Origin: an uncultured Opitutia bacterium
Lineage (GTDB): Bacteria; Verrucomicrobiota; Verrucomicrobiia; Opitutales; Puniceicoccaceae
Reading direction: 5' to 3'
DNA length: 64,000 nt
NCBI GenBank assembly: GCA_913056175.1
Contig: CAJXLM010000007.1
Location: 16,483-80,482 of the forward strand
Shown: piece by piece, positions 42,231-50,805 of the stretch
Position numbering within the stretch: position 1 is the stretch's first letter
How the letters are laid out: the number at the start of each line of letters is the position of its first letter
Position numbers and translations under genes: made by a program
Notes under the pieces: model-generated
The model's database searches: none
What the model saw: only the letters and a program-made list of their open reading frames with translations
What the model was told of the DNA's origin: nothing

Positions 42231-43340
42231 CGCGGACACCCAAGTTCGCCGAACACAAAACGCCCAGCCGGAGCCCGCCAACCGGACGGGATCCGCGGAC
42301 ACCCATCCGCCAGAAATCCGGAGTTCGCAGACACCCATAATCTTGGCCGTCCCCGAAAAGCCTCGGAATTTGCGTGGAAAAATTGCGGACAGCCATATTT
42401 CTCGGAGAAGGAAGCCCGCGGGAGATTTTTCCGACACCCCGACGTCGAGAAAACAAAAGCGATCCTTTAGAAGCCCTCCTCATCTCTCCCCGCCGGGCAG
42501 CGCTCCCCGTTCCCCGGGGTACGATCCCTCCGGAGAGAGGGCTGCGGAGGAGGGGGAGTCTTTGGATGCACTGGGCCAGAGGAGTCGATTCCCGGGGTAA
42601 AGGCGGAAGGGGAGGAAAAGAAAATGGGTGTCCGCAAATGCCCGTCATTTCCTCTGGCTTTGTCTTTCGATGGGTGTCCGCAAAGGCCGATCGGACCGGA
42701 TTGGGGAGGAGGAGGTCCGCGCCATCCGTGGACACCCATTTGCCAGAAATCCGCGGGCACCCAAGAGTTCGCAGACACCCACAATCTTGGCCGTCCCCGA
42801 AAAGCCTCGGAATCCGCGTGGAAAATTGCGGACAGCCATATTTCTCGGAGAAGGAAGCCCGCGGGAGATTTTTCCGGCACCTCAACGTCGAGAAAACAAA
42901 AGCGATCCCTTAGTAGCCCTGCCCATATCTCCTCGCCGGGCAGCGCTCCCCTCTCCCCGGCCTGGAATCCCTCCCGGGAGGAGGGGGAGTCTTTGGATGC
43001 ACTGGGCCAGAGGAGTCGATTCCCCCGGCGAACGCGGAAGGGGAGGAGGAGGAAATGGGTGTCTGCAAATGCCCCGCAATTTCCCCTGGCTTTGTCTTTC
43101 GATGGGTGTCTGCAAAGGTCGATCGGGCCGGATTGGGGAGGAGGAGGTCCGCGCCATCCGCGGACACCCAAGTTCGCTGAAGGCAAAACACCCGACCGGC
43201 GCCCGGCAACCGGAGGGAATCCGCGGGAGTCCGCAGACACCCATAAATCCGTGCGCCATCCGCGGGCACCCAAGAGTTCGCAGACACCCACAATCCCGGC
43301 CGTCCCCCGAAAGCCTCGGAATCCGCGTGGAAAAACTGCG
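42231..43340. repeat. Array F of TGGGTGTCYGC repeats with triplicated block
   Basis: About fourteen cores in both orientations. A block starting with AATCTTGGCCGTCCCC occurs near 42339 and 42783, and a more diverged copy near 43291. Between blocks lie direct pairs of plus cores about 50 nt apart (AATGGGTGTCCGCAAAT and GATGGGTGTCCGCAAAG at about 42624 and 42671; TCTGC versions near 43054 and 43100). Spacer sequence includes a recurring RNA-like GGATGCACTGGGCCAGAGG segment. No gene is supported from 42118 to 43651. Confidence 0.88.
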
Positions 43341-43651
43341 GACCCCCCTATTTTTCGCAGAAGGAATCCGCGGAAGTGGCAAATCCGCAACCCCCCGACC
43401 CGGGAACGGGGAAGCCTCTTGCGCAACGACGTACCGCACCCTGGGGTTGCAGCGTCCTGAAAATACAGAAGGACCGCGTCCGAGGTACCCAGGTATCTTT
43501 CCATTTCCTCCCCCCGGCTCGCCGAATCATGGAGGGAGATCACCTGTGGAGGTGCCCCACCGCGAACGGGTCCCCGAGCGAGGGGTGGCAGAAGCGAGGA
43601 GAAGGAGGGGTGTCCGCCCTTTTTCCGCGAGGTCTCCCGGCCTCATGCTTT

Positions 43652-45310
43652 TCATGGGCGTCCGCAGGAGTCACCGTTGGCGGCTTCCCGGGAGGAGGGG
43701 AAGGAGCGGAGGAAGCGGGTCCAATAATCGCGGAAACAGGGGGAGGAGAGAGCAAAGCGTTGCTCGAAGGACGAGTACCAGTTGAGGGCCAAGGGGGAAG
43801 GTGGCGGGCATCCCTGGCGGCACCATTCCTCGGCTTGGGCGGACTGGCTCCACCAGATCCCGAGGTGGCGTGCCTCTGCGAAGAGGGTGGCCGCTTCCGG
43901 GCGGACCGCGAAGGTGCGGGGATCGGCGACGATGCGGAAGGGGTGTTTACCGGCCCGGCACTCGGCGAGGCCGGTGGCGTGGGGCGTGGCGAAGAAGACG
44001 GCCGCGTAGCGCGCGGCATCGACGGCGAGGACGTCCCGCTGGCCGCGTTCGAGGTGGACCTCGTTGGGCAAGGGGGGGAGGAGCGGATCCTCGGTGCGGT
44101 TCTTCGGGTGAAGCCGAACCGTCAGGGACCATCCGTGGGAAAGAAGGGGGGCGAGAAGATCGAGGCTGTGGGCGGCGGCTTGGCGTTGCCGGTCGAAGGG
44201 TGGGCTGGCGAGGGCCGCCTCCCCCTCGTGGTAGAGGAAGGGCAACAGGAGCAGGGCCTTCCCGGCTGTCCCGGGAGGAAGGCCGCCTGACCTCAGGCGG
44301 CGCGCGCGCCGAGCCTCGCGGGAGAGTTTGGGGGAGGGGAGGGGCTGGTCCGTCGGCAGGGAACCTTCGCCCCAGGTCCAGAACCGGGCGGCCACCCGTC
44401 GTTCCGCGCGTTCCCACCAGTTCGGGTCGGCGGTGCCGTACCCGCCACCGTGTTGGACGATGTGAATGGGTTTTTTCTGCTCGTGGAGCACGGCCCAGAG
44501 GACCGCGATGGCCGGCTTGCGCTGGAATTCGGTGCCCGCGACCAGGCCGCACAGTCCCGCGGCGAGGGTCCGTGCCCGCGCTGCTTCGCGGGGCAGGGCC
44601 TCGACGAGGTAGCTGGGGAGAACGAGGGCGAGATAGGCGAGCAGGGCAGGGCCGTCCGGGGGCAACGGTCGGCGGCAGGCCTCCTCCCGCAGCTTGGCGA
44701 GCAGGGTTCGCCGTGCCTGTCGTTGCCAACTGCGAACCGCGGGCTCGCGGGCCCGGATCCACCGGATGCGCCCGACGAGCCGGGCACTCAGGCGCATTCG
44801 GTCGGTGCCGTGCAGGCCGAAGGAGACCCCGAGCCGCGGTCGGCCCCGTGGCGGCTGGAGCCGCGCCGTCTCCGGAACGGAGCCGAGCCCGACCGGTCCC
44901 CTCTCGAGCATTCCGCGGGCCGCATCCCATGGTGCCGGCGACCCGAGCAGTGTGAGCAGAAGGGTATGGGCGGGATCCCCCGGAGCGGTGGCGGCCCACT
45001 CCTTGAGGGTAGCGAACGCTTGCGGTGCAGCTGCTGATCCCCGGGGCTGGAGGCTCCCTCCGGCGAAGTTGACCCACTGGTGGAGAAGCAGGTCGAGGCA
45101 GGGCCGCACGAGGATCCCGGTGTCCAACCACCTCCCGTGCAGGCATTCGAGGGCCGCCACGAGGGGCGCGGACAGTTGCTCGCCCCACTGCTCGGCCGCC
45201 GCGAAGACGGCCGGCTCCGTCGCGCGGGCGGGGGAGCGGAGGAGTTCCCGCAGCTGTGGGCCAGCGTCCGGCGGGGGGGAGTGCCCCGGCGGCTCCCCCT
45301 CAGAACTCAT
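43652..45310 (-). CDS. LIC12162-family putative transferase
   Basis: A 552-aa protein matching the LIC12162-type transferases found in LPS and surface-glycan clusters. The key motif is HIVQHGGGYGTADPNWWE, with SLTVRLHPKNR and WSLTVRLHP-like GT-B features later on, and NWYSSFEQRFALSS close to the end. The ATG at 45310 overlaps the sulfotransferase stop by 11 nt. The last codons (CGACGCCCATGA region) coincide with a repeat-like core TGGGCGTCCGC at 43655-43665, so the stop lies at the edge of a repeat. The substrate is unknown. Confidence 0.8.
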   Translation of the reverse strand: MSSEGEPPGHSPPPDAGPQLRELLRSPARATEPAVFAAAEQWGEQLSAPLVAALECLHGRWLDTGILVRPCLDLLLHQWVNFAGGSLQPRGSAAAPQAFATLKEWAATAPGDPAHTLLLTLLGSPAPWDAARGMLERGPVGLGSVPETARLQPPRGRPRLGVSFGLHGTDRMRLSARLVGRIRWIRAREPAVRSWQRQARRTLLAKLREEACRRPLPPDGPALLAYLALVLPSYLVEALPREAARARTLAAGLCGLVAGTEFQRKPAIAVLWAVLHEQKKPIHIVQHGGGYGTADPNWWERAERRVAARFWTWGEGSLPTDQPLPSPKLSREARRARRLRSGGLPPGTAGKALLLLPFLYHEGEAALASPPFDRQRQAAAHSLDLLAPLLSHGWSLTVRLHPKNRTEDPLLPPLPNEVHLERGQRDVLAVDAARYAAVFFATPHATGLAECRAGKHPFRIVADPRTFAVRPEAATLFAEARHLGIWWSQSAQAEEWCRQGCPPPSPLALNWYSSFEQRFALSSPCFRDYWTRFLRSFPSSREAANGDSCGRP

Positions 45311-45956
45311 AACCGAAGCGCTCAAGGTCCTCCGCGTAGTGCCGGGCCACGAGCTCGCGGGTTGCCGCGTTGTAGTAATCGCAGTAGGGCCGGCGGTCAC
45401 CCGCCCGGCGGTGGTGGGGCAAGGCGGGCGGCTCGATCCCGATCGTGCCGCAAATCGTGCGGAAGTCCTCGCCGAGGGTTTCATAGCGCGCGACGAAGTC
45501 GACGATGGTTCGCCCCTGCAGGTCCGCCACGTACTCGCTCTGTCGCTCCCGCGAGACGTCGAGGAGATCCCTGCGGGGGCGGTCGGGATCGAGTTTCCAG
45601 CGCAGGAAGGCCGAAAAATCCGGCAGCCCCGCCATCACCTCCGGATGCTCCCGCTGCAGGTGGTGGTAGGAGCTGACCTGGAGGTCCCACGGGTTGCGGA
45701 CCACCGTGAACTTAAAGAGGGACTCGTAGAACTCCGGGGGCAGCATCTCCTTGGCGGCGATTGCCTTGGCATGGCGGGGGAACTTGAGCCCGAGGATGTG
45801 GCGAGGCCGGGTCAGCTGGGAAACGAAACTCGCGGCAGCGAGGGGCACAGAGTAGGGCCAGCCCCAACGGTAGGGCCGGAGGGCTGCCCGCACGCTGGTG
45901 CCCCCGGTCTTGGCGATGTGCACGAAGAGGAAGCGGTGGCGGTAGGAGAGCAGCAT
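45300..45956 (-). CDS. Sulfotransferase family protein
   Basis: A 218-aa sulfotransferase of the carbohydrate type. The PAPS 5'-phosphosulfate loop is FLFVHIAKTGGTSVRAAL and the 3'-phosphate motif is KFTVVRNPWDLQVSSYHH. It probably sulfates a surface glycan, as is common in marine bacteria. It overlaps the LIC12162 gene and follows the capsule-type gene by 8 nt, in one minus-strand unit. Confidence 0.88.
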   Translation of the reverse strand: MLLSYRHRFLFVHIAKTGGTSVRAALRPYRWGWPYSVPLAAASFVSQLTRPRHILGLKFPRHAKAIAAKEMLPPEFYESLFKFTVVRNPWDLQVSSYHHLQREHPEVMAGLPDFSAFLRWKLDPDRPRRDLLDVSRERQSEYVADLQGRTIVDFVARYETLGEDFRTICGTIGIEPPALPHHRRAGDRRPYCDYYNAATRELVARHYAEDLERFGYEF

Positions 45957-45964
45957 GGCAGCCT

Positions 45965-47302
45965 TCAGGAAGGGCCGGGGTCGACTTTGGTGTCCCGCAG
46001 GTACCCGAGCAAGGCATCCCTCACGGACTGCACGCTCTCCGCACCGCCGTCCCGGTAGTGGCCGTGCACGAGAAAGCGGTGATAGGTCCAGAGCAGCAGC
46101 TTCCTGCGGCGCTCCCGGTCGGGGTGGCCGGTGAGCGTGCGCTCCAGCGCCGGGCCGAGGTCCGCACGGGAGACGGCCTTCTCGACCACGCCCGGAAGCC
46201 CGTAGAAGTTCTCCCCGAGCATGAGCACCGGCAGATCGTGGCAGAGAGCTTCAAACCCGGCCGTCGAGTTCACCGTGACGACCGCCCGGGCTTTCCGCAG
46301 GCATTCCGGCATGGGGATCCTGTCGACAAAAACGACTTCCGGATGGGCCGCGGCCAGCCTGTCGTAGTCACTGCTCTCGTCCTTCGGATGCAGCTTCACG
46401 ACGAGAGGGAGGGAGGGATCCACCTCGGCGAGGGCCCGGCCGAGAGCCGGCACCAACTCCTCGAGACGATTTCCCCACACCGGGGAGTGGAGATGGAGCT
46501 GGGTGTCCTCCCGGACTTGCAGGGGGAGGAGGACGAAGGAGTCCGGCAGGGGGTGCCGGGCTCGCCGGATGTGCCGGTTGGGGAAGCGGAGGACGGTGCG
46601 CAGTCGGTGGATTTGCACGGGAAGATGAGTGCGCAGGTGGGCTGCCCGGGCCCCGAGGCTCGGAGGCGGGAGGGCCGGGGGCGGCTTGGGGCGCGGGCGC
46701 GGCCCGGCCTCGCGGAAGGCCGCCAGGACCCGGGCGAGCTCGGCTTCCTTGGCTGGGTTGGCTCGCCATGACGCGAGCACTTCCGGCAGGGCCCGGACCG
46801 CCCGGGCGCTTGCGTTGCAGCCCTCGGGGTCCACCTGCACCGTTCCGGGGAAGTAGCCGTTTTGCAGCACGAGGGCCGTGCCTCCCCGTTGCCGGATGCG
46901 CGCTGCGGTCACGCTCGGCAGCAGGCTGCTTCCTCCCCAGACGATTCCGGCAACCACCCGCTGGCGCTCCAGCCACGGATCGATCCGCCGGATCCAGGTG
47001 GAGGCGCGCCGGCGAACGGCCGAGGGATCGCTGGCGGTCGCGCGCAGCAGCGGGCCGAGCGCCTCGTCCACCTCCTGCGGGGAAGGTGCCCGTCCCTCAG
47101 GGGGCAAGTCCGCCAGCCGATGGACCGCGAGCCCCGCCCGGCGCAGCCGACTCTCCAGCTTGGCGTGCTCGGTGAGAAAGAGGCTCCTCCACTCCGCGGG
47201 AAACCCGGCAGCTACCTCGCGGAAGAAGGCGGCCTTCGCGCTCGCCGGTTCGATCCAGGCGACCGTCGGACCGGAGGATGGGATGGACGCTCCCGTGTTC
47301 AT
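45965..47302 (-). CDS. Capsule polysaccharide biosynthesis-type transferase
   Basis: A 445-aa protein of the KpsS/KpsC-like GT99/GT107 or Capsule_synth group. The C-terminal half has SFVLLPLQVREDTQLHLHS, LVVKLHPKDESSDYDRL and VVTVNSTAGFEALCHDLPVL, which are the usual Kdo-transferase-like motifs. The N-terminal half has FLTEHAKLESRL and VLQNGYFPGTVQVDPEG. The ATG at 47302 overlaps the next upstream gene by 4 nt; a much longer upstream frame is antiphase to that gene and rejected. Confidence 0.85.
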   Translation of the reverse strand: MNTGASIPSSGPTVAWIEPASAKAAFFREVAAGFPAEWRSLFLTEHAKLESRLRRAGLAVHRLADLPPEGRAPSPQEVDEALGPLLRATASDPSAVRRRASTWIRRIDPWLERQRVVAGIVWGGSSLLPSVTAARIRQRGGTALVLQNGYFPGTVQVDPEGCNASARAVRALPEVLASWRANPAKEAELARVLAAFREAGPRPRPKPPPALPPPSLGARAAHLRTHLPVQIHRLRTVLRFPNRHIRRARHPLPDSFVLLPLQVREDTQLHLHSPVWGNRLEELVPALGRALAEVDPSLPLVVKLHPKDESSDYDRLAAAHPEVVFVDRIPMPECLRKARAVVTVNSTAGFEALCHDLPVLMLGENFYGLPGVVEKAVSRADLGPALERTLTGHPDRERRRKLLLWTYHRFLVHGHYRDGGAESVQSVRDALLGYLRDTKVDPGPS

Positions 47303-48456
47303 GAGGGATGGGCCGGGATCCCGAGCACGCCAAGGTAGGCCCGGGCGCTCGCCGCCAGCCCGTACGGCTTCGTGCAGGCGCGCAAGCGGTCCGGATCGGT
47401 GGGATGGTCCAGCTGCCAGTGGATCGCCTCCGCCAGGGCCCGCTCGTCGCCGACCGGCACCAGCGTTTCCGGGGCTCTTTCCCTGAGGAGTTCCCCCGGC
47501 CCGCTCGGACAATCGGTGGCCACCACCGGTCCCCCGAGCGCGGCTGCCTCCGTGAGGACGTTCGGAGAGCCCTCCCACCGGGAGGAGAGGACCACCACGC
47601 CGGCCCGAGCCATCCATGGCAGGGGGTCGGCGACTTCCCCGGCGATCCGGAAATCCCCGCCCAGCCCCAGTTGCTCCGCCTGCGCCCGGAGAGCTTCCCG
47701 CTCTTCCCCCTCCCCGAGGAGCAACGCCCGCACCGGCCGATCCCGGCGGACCCGCGCTGCCGCCCGCAGGAAAGTGGGGAAATCCTTCTGGCGGGTCAGC
47801 CGGCCCACCCCGAGAAGCACGGGCGGCTCGCCGGGAGCCAGCCAGGGCTCGGCGACCTCCGCCCGGGCCCGCGCTGGGAAATCGGGGCCGACCACCGGAT
47901 TGCGGATGACCGAGACCCGGTCCGCCGGCAAGCCCGTGAGGGAGCGCAAGTCTTCGACGACTCCCGCACTGTTGCCCACCACGTGGTCCATGCGGCCATA
48001 GATGCGGGTCATCGGTGCCGTGCGCAGCCATCGCCGCAAGGGATCCTTGCCCTCCAGGGAAGCGCCGAGGTGCGTGCCGAGGCGGCCGACGAGACGGGTG
48101 CCCGTCCCCGCGCGGGCCCGGGCCCGCACCGCGCTGCGGATGGCACGGTCCTTCGCGACGAGGAGGGCGTCCGGGCAATGCTGGCGGAGATAAACCGCCA
48201 AGGCACTCGCCGCGCGACTGCTGTGCTCGAGTCCAAGGTCCACGAGGCGCACGCCCGGAGGGACCGCTCCGTCCGGAAGGTTGCCCGCCCGGATCGCAAC
48301 GAGGTCGATCGAGAGCGGGAGCGCACTCCCTTCCTGGAGTCCTTCGAGCAGCCGCAAGACCATACGCTCCACACCGCCACGCCCGGAAAAGGAAAGGACT
48401 ACGCCCATCCGCACGGCCGCCCTCCTGTCCTCCTGTCGTACGCTTGTCATCCTCAA
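47299..48456 (-). CDS. Family 4 glycosyltransferase
   Basis: A 385-aa GT-B glycosyltransferase. The N-terminal loop is LSFSGRGGVERMVLRLLEGL. The C-terminal domain has LLGVGRLTRQKDFPTFLRAA and LSSRWEGSPNVLTEAAALGG, followed by PVVATDCPSGPGE with the EX7E donor-site pattern. It is the first gene of the four-gene minus-strand unit running into the sulfotransferase. The upstream 1.05 kb is array G. Confidence 0.92.
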   Translation of the reverse strand: MRMTSVRQEDRRAAVRMGVVLSFSGRGGVERMVLRLLEGLQEGSALPLSIDLVAIRAGNLPDGAVPPGVRLVDLGLEHSSRAASALAVYLRQHCPDALLVAKDRAIRSAVRARARAGTGTRLVGRLGTHLGASLEGKDPLRRWLRTAPMTRIYGRMDHVVGNSAGVVEDLRSLTGLPADRVSVIRNPVVGPDFPARARAEVAEPWLAPGEPPVLLGVGRLTRQKDFPTFLRAAARVRRDRPVRALLLGEGEEREALRAQAEQLGLGGDFRIAGEVADPLPWMARAGVVVLSSRWEGSPNVLTEAAALGGPVVATDCPSGPGELLRERAPETLVPVGDERALAEAIHWQLDHPTDPDRLRACTKPYGLAASARAYLGVLGIPAHPS

Positions 48457-48600
48457 TGCCGATCCTGTCCGATCTGGACAGGCTCATGCTGAACCGCACG
48501 GGCCGTGAGGTCGAACCCCATCCCCGGGAAGCCCTCCTTCGCGCCGAGGTGTGGGAACGATCGAATGACAGCTCTCGTCGGGGTGCCATGAACCCCTTCC

Positions 48601-49655
48601 GCGGACACCCATTGAGATTCCTTCCCCTGGCCCTCCCGGCCGCGTCCCCCCCCGGGAGGTTGCCAAGCCCGGTAGGCCCCGAACCGGCTCGGGGTACGAA
48701 GAGCTGGGAAGGAAACCCGGACACCCTGTCCTCCCGCCCTCCACCGGAGGAGGGTGGGAGGATACAAAGAGAGCACGCAGCAGACCGCCCCGTTCCCTCG
48801 GTTTTCCCTCTGCCCGTGCCCCTGAGCAGGGGCAACCGGACGGTCTGTCCCCCTACATTGCCTTTGCGCGGGGGCTCTCGCCCACAGGACCGGGGAGGAG
48901 GAGGCGGTGGCGGGTCGTGGGGTGATTCAGGGGGAGCGGAAGCGGTGGTCGAGGGTTTGGTGCCGCTGGGCGAGGGAGGGGAGGGAGAAGGGGTCGAGGG
49001 CGCGTTGGCGGGCGGCCAACCCGAGCCGACGCCGCCATTCCGCGTTGCCGAGGAGGGCATCGAGTGGCCTTTTGCAGACACCCATTGGTTTCCCCTTCTT
49101 CTGTCTTTCCTAGCCGCGGACCCTCTCAGGAGGTTTCAAACCGGGCGGGCCGCGAACCGACACGGGGTTCGGAGACCTGGGAATGCCCTTTTGCAGACAT
49201 CCATCGATTTCCCTTCCCCTGGCCCTCCCGGCCGCGGCCCCCCCGGGAGGTTGCAAGCCCGGTAGGCCCCGAACCGGCTCGGGAGTTCGGAGATCTGGGA
49301 AGGAAACCCGGACACCCCTCCCTCCCGCCCTCCACCGGAGGAGGGTGAGAGGATACAAAGAGAGCACTCAGCAGACCGCCCCGTTCCCTCGGTTTTCCCT
49401 CTGCCCGTGCCCCTGAGCAGGGTCAACCGGACGGTCTGTCCCCCTGCATTGCCTTTGCGCGGGGGCTCTCGCCCACAGGACCGGGGAGGAGGAGGCGGTG
49501 GCGGGTCGAGGGGGATTCAGGGGGAGCGGAGGCGGTGGTAGAGGGTTTGGTGGCGCCGGGCGAGGGAGGGGAGGGAGAAGTGGTCGAGGGCGCGTTGGCG
49601 GGCGGCCAACCCGAGCCGACGCCGCCATTCCGCGTCGCCGAGGAGGGCATCGAGG
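48601..49655. repeat. Array G: 0.46-kb tandem duplication bounded by repeat cores
   Basis: Copy 1 (48601-49064) starts with GCGGACACCCA and copy 2 (49193-49655) with GCAGACATCCA, period about 591. Each contains GGAGGTTG..AGCCCGGTAGGCCCC, a CCGGACACCC variant and ends with the 3' end of the downstream glycosyltransferase gene. A third partial block lies at about 49105-49192 with a GCAGACACCCA core near 49074. So this array is unusual in having copied coding sequence. Confidence 0.88.
48927..49064 (-). pseudogene. Duplicated 3' fragment of the adjacent glycosyltransferase gene
   Basis: The minus strand reads LDALLGNAEWRRRLGLAARQ and on to HRFRSP and stop, matching the last 45 residues of the gene at 49517-50791 with about seven substitutions and no frameshift. 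It has no start and ends in non-coding repeat sequence. It is part of copy 1 of array G. Confidence 0.88.
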
Positions 49656-50791
49656 GCCCGGGCGAGGGCTGGCGCATCCCCGGGCGGCACCAGTAGCCCG
49701 GTCTCCGCGTCGCGGACTACCTCGGGCATCCCCCCGGCGCGGGAGGCGACAGCCGGGACACCGGAAGCGGCGGCCTGGAGGAGGATGACCCCGAGCCCCT
49801 CGCGGAGGGCGGGATGGACGAGCAGGTCGAGTCCGGGGAGCAGGTCCGGCAGGTCCTCGCGGAAGCCGGCGAAGAGCAAGTGCTCGCCGGCGGGGGTGCC
49901 CCGGGAGAGGGAGCGGATGGCCTCCTCCTCCGGTCCCTGGCCGAAGAGGACAAAGCGCGTGCGGGGGTGGCGGGTGGTCACTTCGGGGAGAGCTTGCAGG
50001 AGCACGCGGTGGCCCTTGCGCGGGATGAACTGGGCCGCCATCCCCACCACGGTTTCCTCCCGGTGGATCCCGAGTGCCCTTCGCAGATAGTTGCCGGCCT
50101 GCGGGTCCGGTGCGTAGCGGTCCGTATCCACCGCGCTGGGGATCACCTCGATCTCCGTATCGGGGACTCCCGCCTCGACCAGCACGGAGCGAACGGCCTG
50201 GGAAATCGCGACCACTCGGGTGGCGAGACGGGCCTTCAGGCGGAGCAGGGCAGCCCTCTCCGGTTCGTCGACTCGACGGGAGAGGACGGCGGGAACGGGG
50301 GACCAGCGCGCGGCGAGGGCGCCGAGCAGGTCGGCCCCGCGGCGACTGTGGAGGTGGACGAGGTCGGCCCCCCTTTGTCGGAAGAGGCGGCGCAGGCGGA
50401 GAAGGGCGGAAAGGTCGAGGTCGCCCCGGAAGGGAATCTCGTGCACGCGGAAGCCCCGTGCCCGGGCGGCGACGGCGAGGGCTGTACCGGGTGGGGTGAC
50501 CAGCTCATGGGTGTCCGCAAACGGACCGGAGGAAGGCCCCGAGTGGTGGGTGTCCGCGGATTCTCCCGAAGGGTGGGTGTCCGCGGATTCGGGGGCCGGG
50601 CCCTGGTCGGGAGAGTTTGCACAAGGAAGATACGCCGTGCCCTCCGTCGGGTTGGGAGGGAGGGGTGTCCGCGAAGGTGCTCCGAGCGAGGGGTGGGTGT
50701 CGGCGGGTTTCCGGAGTCCTTCCAGCAGGTAGAGTACCTGGAGGGCGCCCCCGTAGAGGGAGCGGCCGGTCTCGAGGTGGAGGACTTTCAT
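49517..50791 (-). CDS. Family 4 glycosyltransferase carrying an in-frame repeat insertion
   Basis: A 424-aa GT-B enzyme. The N-terminus is MKVLHLETGRSLYGGALQVL, the mid region has IEVIPSAVDTDRY and AAQFIPRKGHRVLLQAL, and the donor site is VHPALREGLGVILLQAAASG. Between GGALQVLYLLEGLRK and ELVTPPGTALAVAARARGF, where GT4 enzymes normally run directly on, residues about 29-95 are a Pro/Ser/Gly-rich insert. It contains ADTH four times, the translation of repeat core GCGGACACCCA. The insert falls in the acceptor domain after helix 1 and is probably a disordered loop. Activity may survive. Its 3' end is duplicated in array G. Confidence 0.88.
   Translation of the reverse strand: MKVLHLETGRSLYGGALQVLYLLEGLRKPADTHPSLGAPSRTPLPPNPTEGTAYLPCANSPDQGPAPESADTHPSGESADTHHSGPSSGPFADTHELVTPPGTALAVAARARGFRVHEIPFRGDLDLSALLRLRRLFRQRGADLVHLHSRRGADLLGALAARWSPVPAVLSRRVDEPERAALLRLKARLATRVVAISQAVRSVLVEAGVPDTEIEVIPSAVDTDRYAPDPQAGNYLRRALGIHREETVVGMAAQFIPRKGHRVLLQALPEVTTRHPRTRFVLFGQGPEEEAIRSLSRGTPAGEHLLFAGFREDLPDLLPGLDLLVHPALREGLGVILLQAAASGVPAVASRAGGMPEVVRDAETGLLVPPGDAPALARALDALLGDAEWRRRLGLAARQRALDHFSLPSLARRHQTLYHRLRSP
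50507..50707. repeat. Array H: repeat cores inserted in frame within a glycosyltransferase gene
   Basis: About 201 nt with five core copies (near 50509, 50548, 50574, 50663 and 50695), four reading ADTH in the gene's frame and one (50663) reading in another register. The length is a multiple of three and stop-free on the coding strand. Confidence 0.85.
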
Positions 50792-50805
50792 GGGCGCGGG
50801 CGGGA

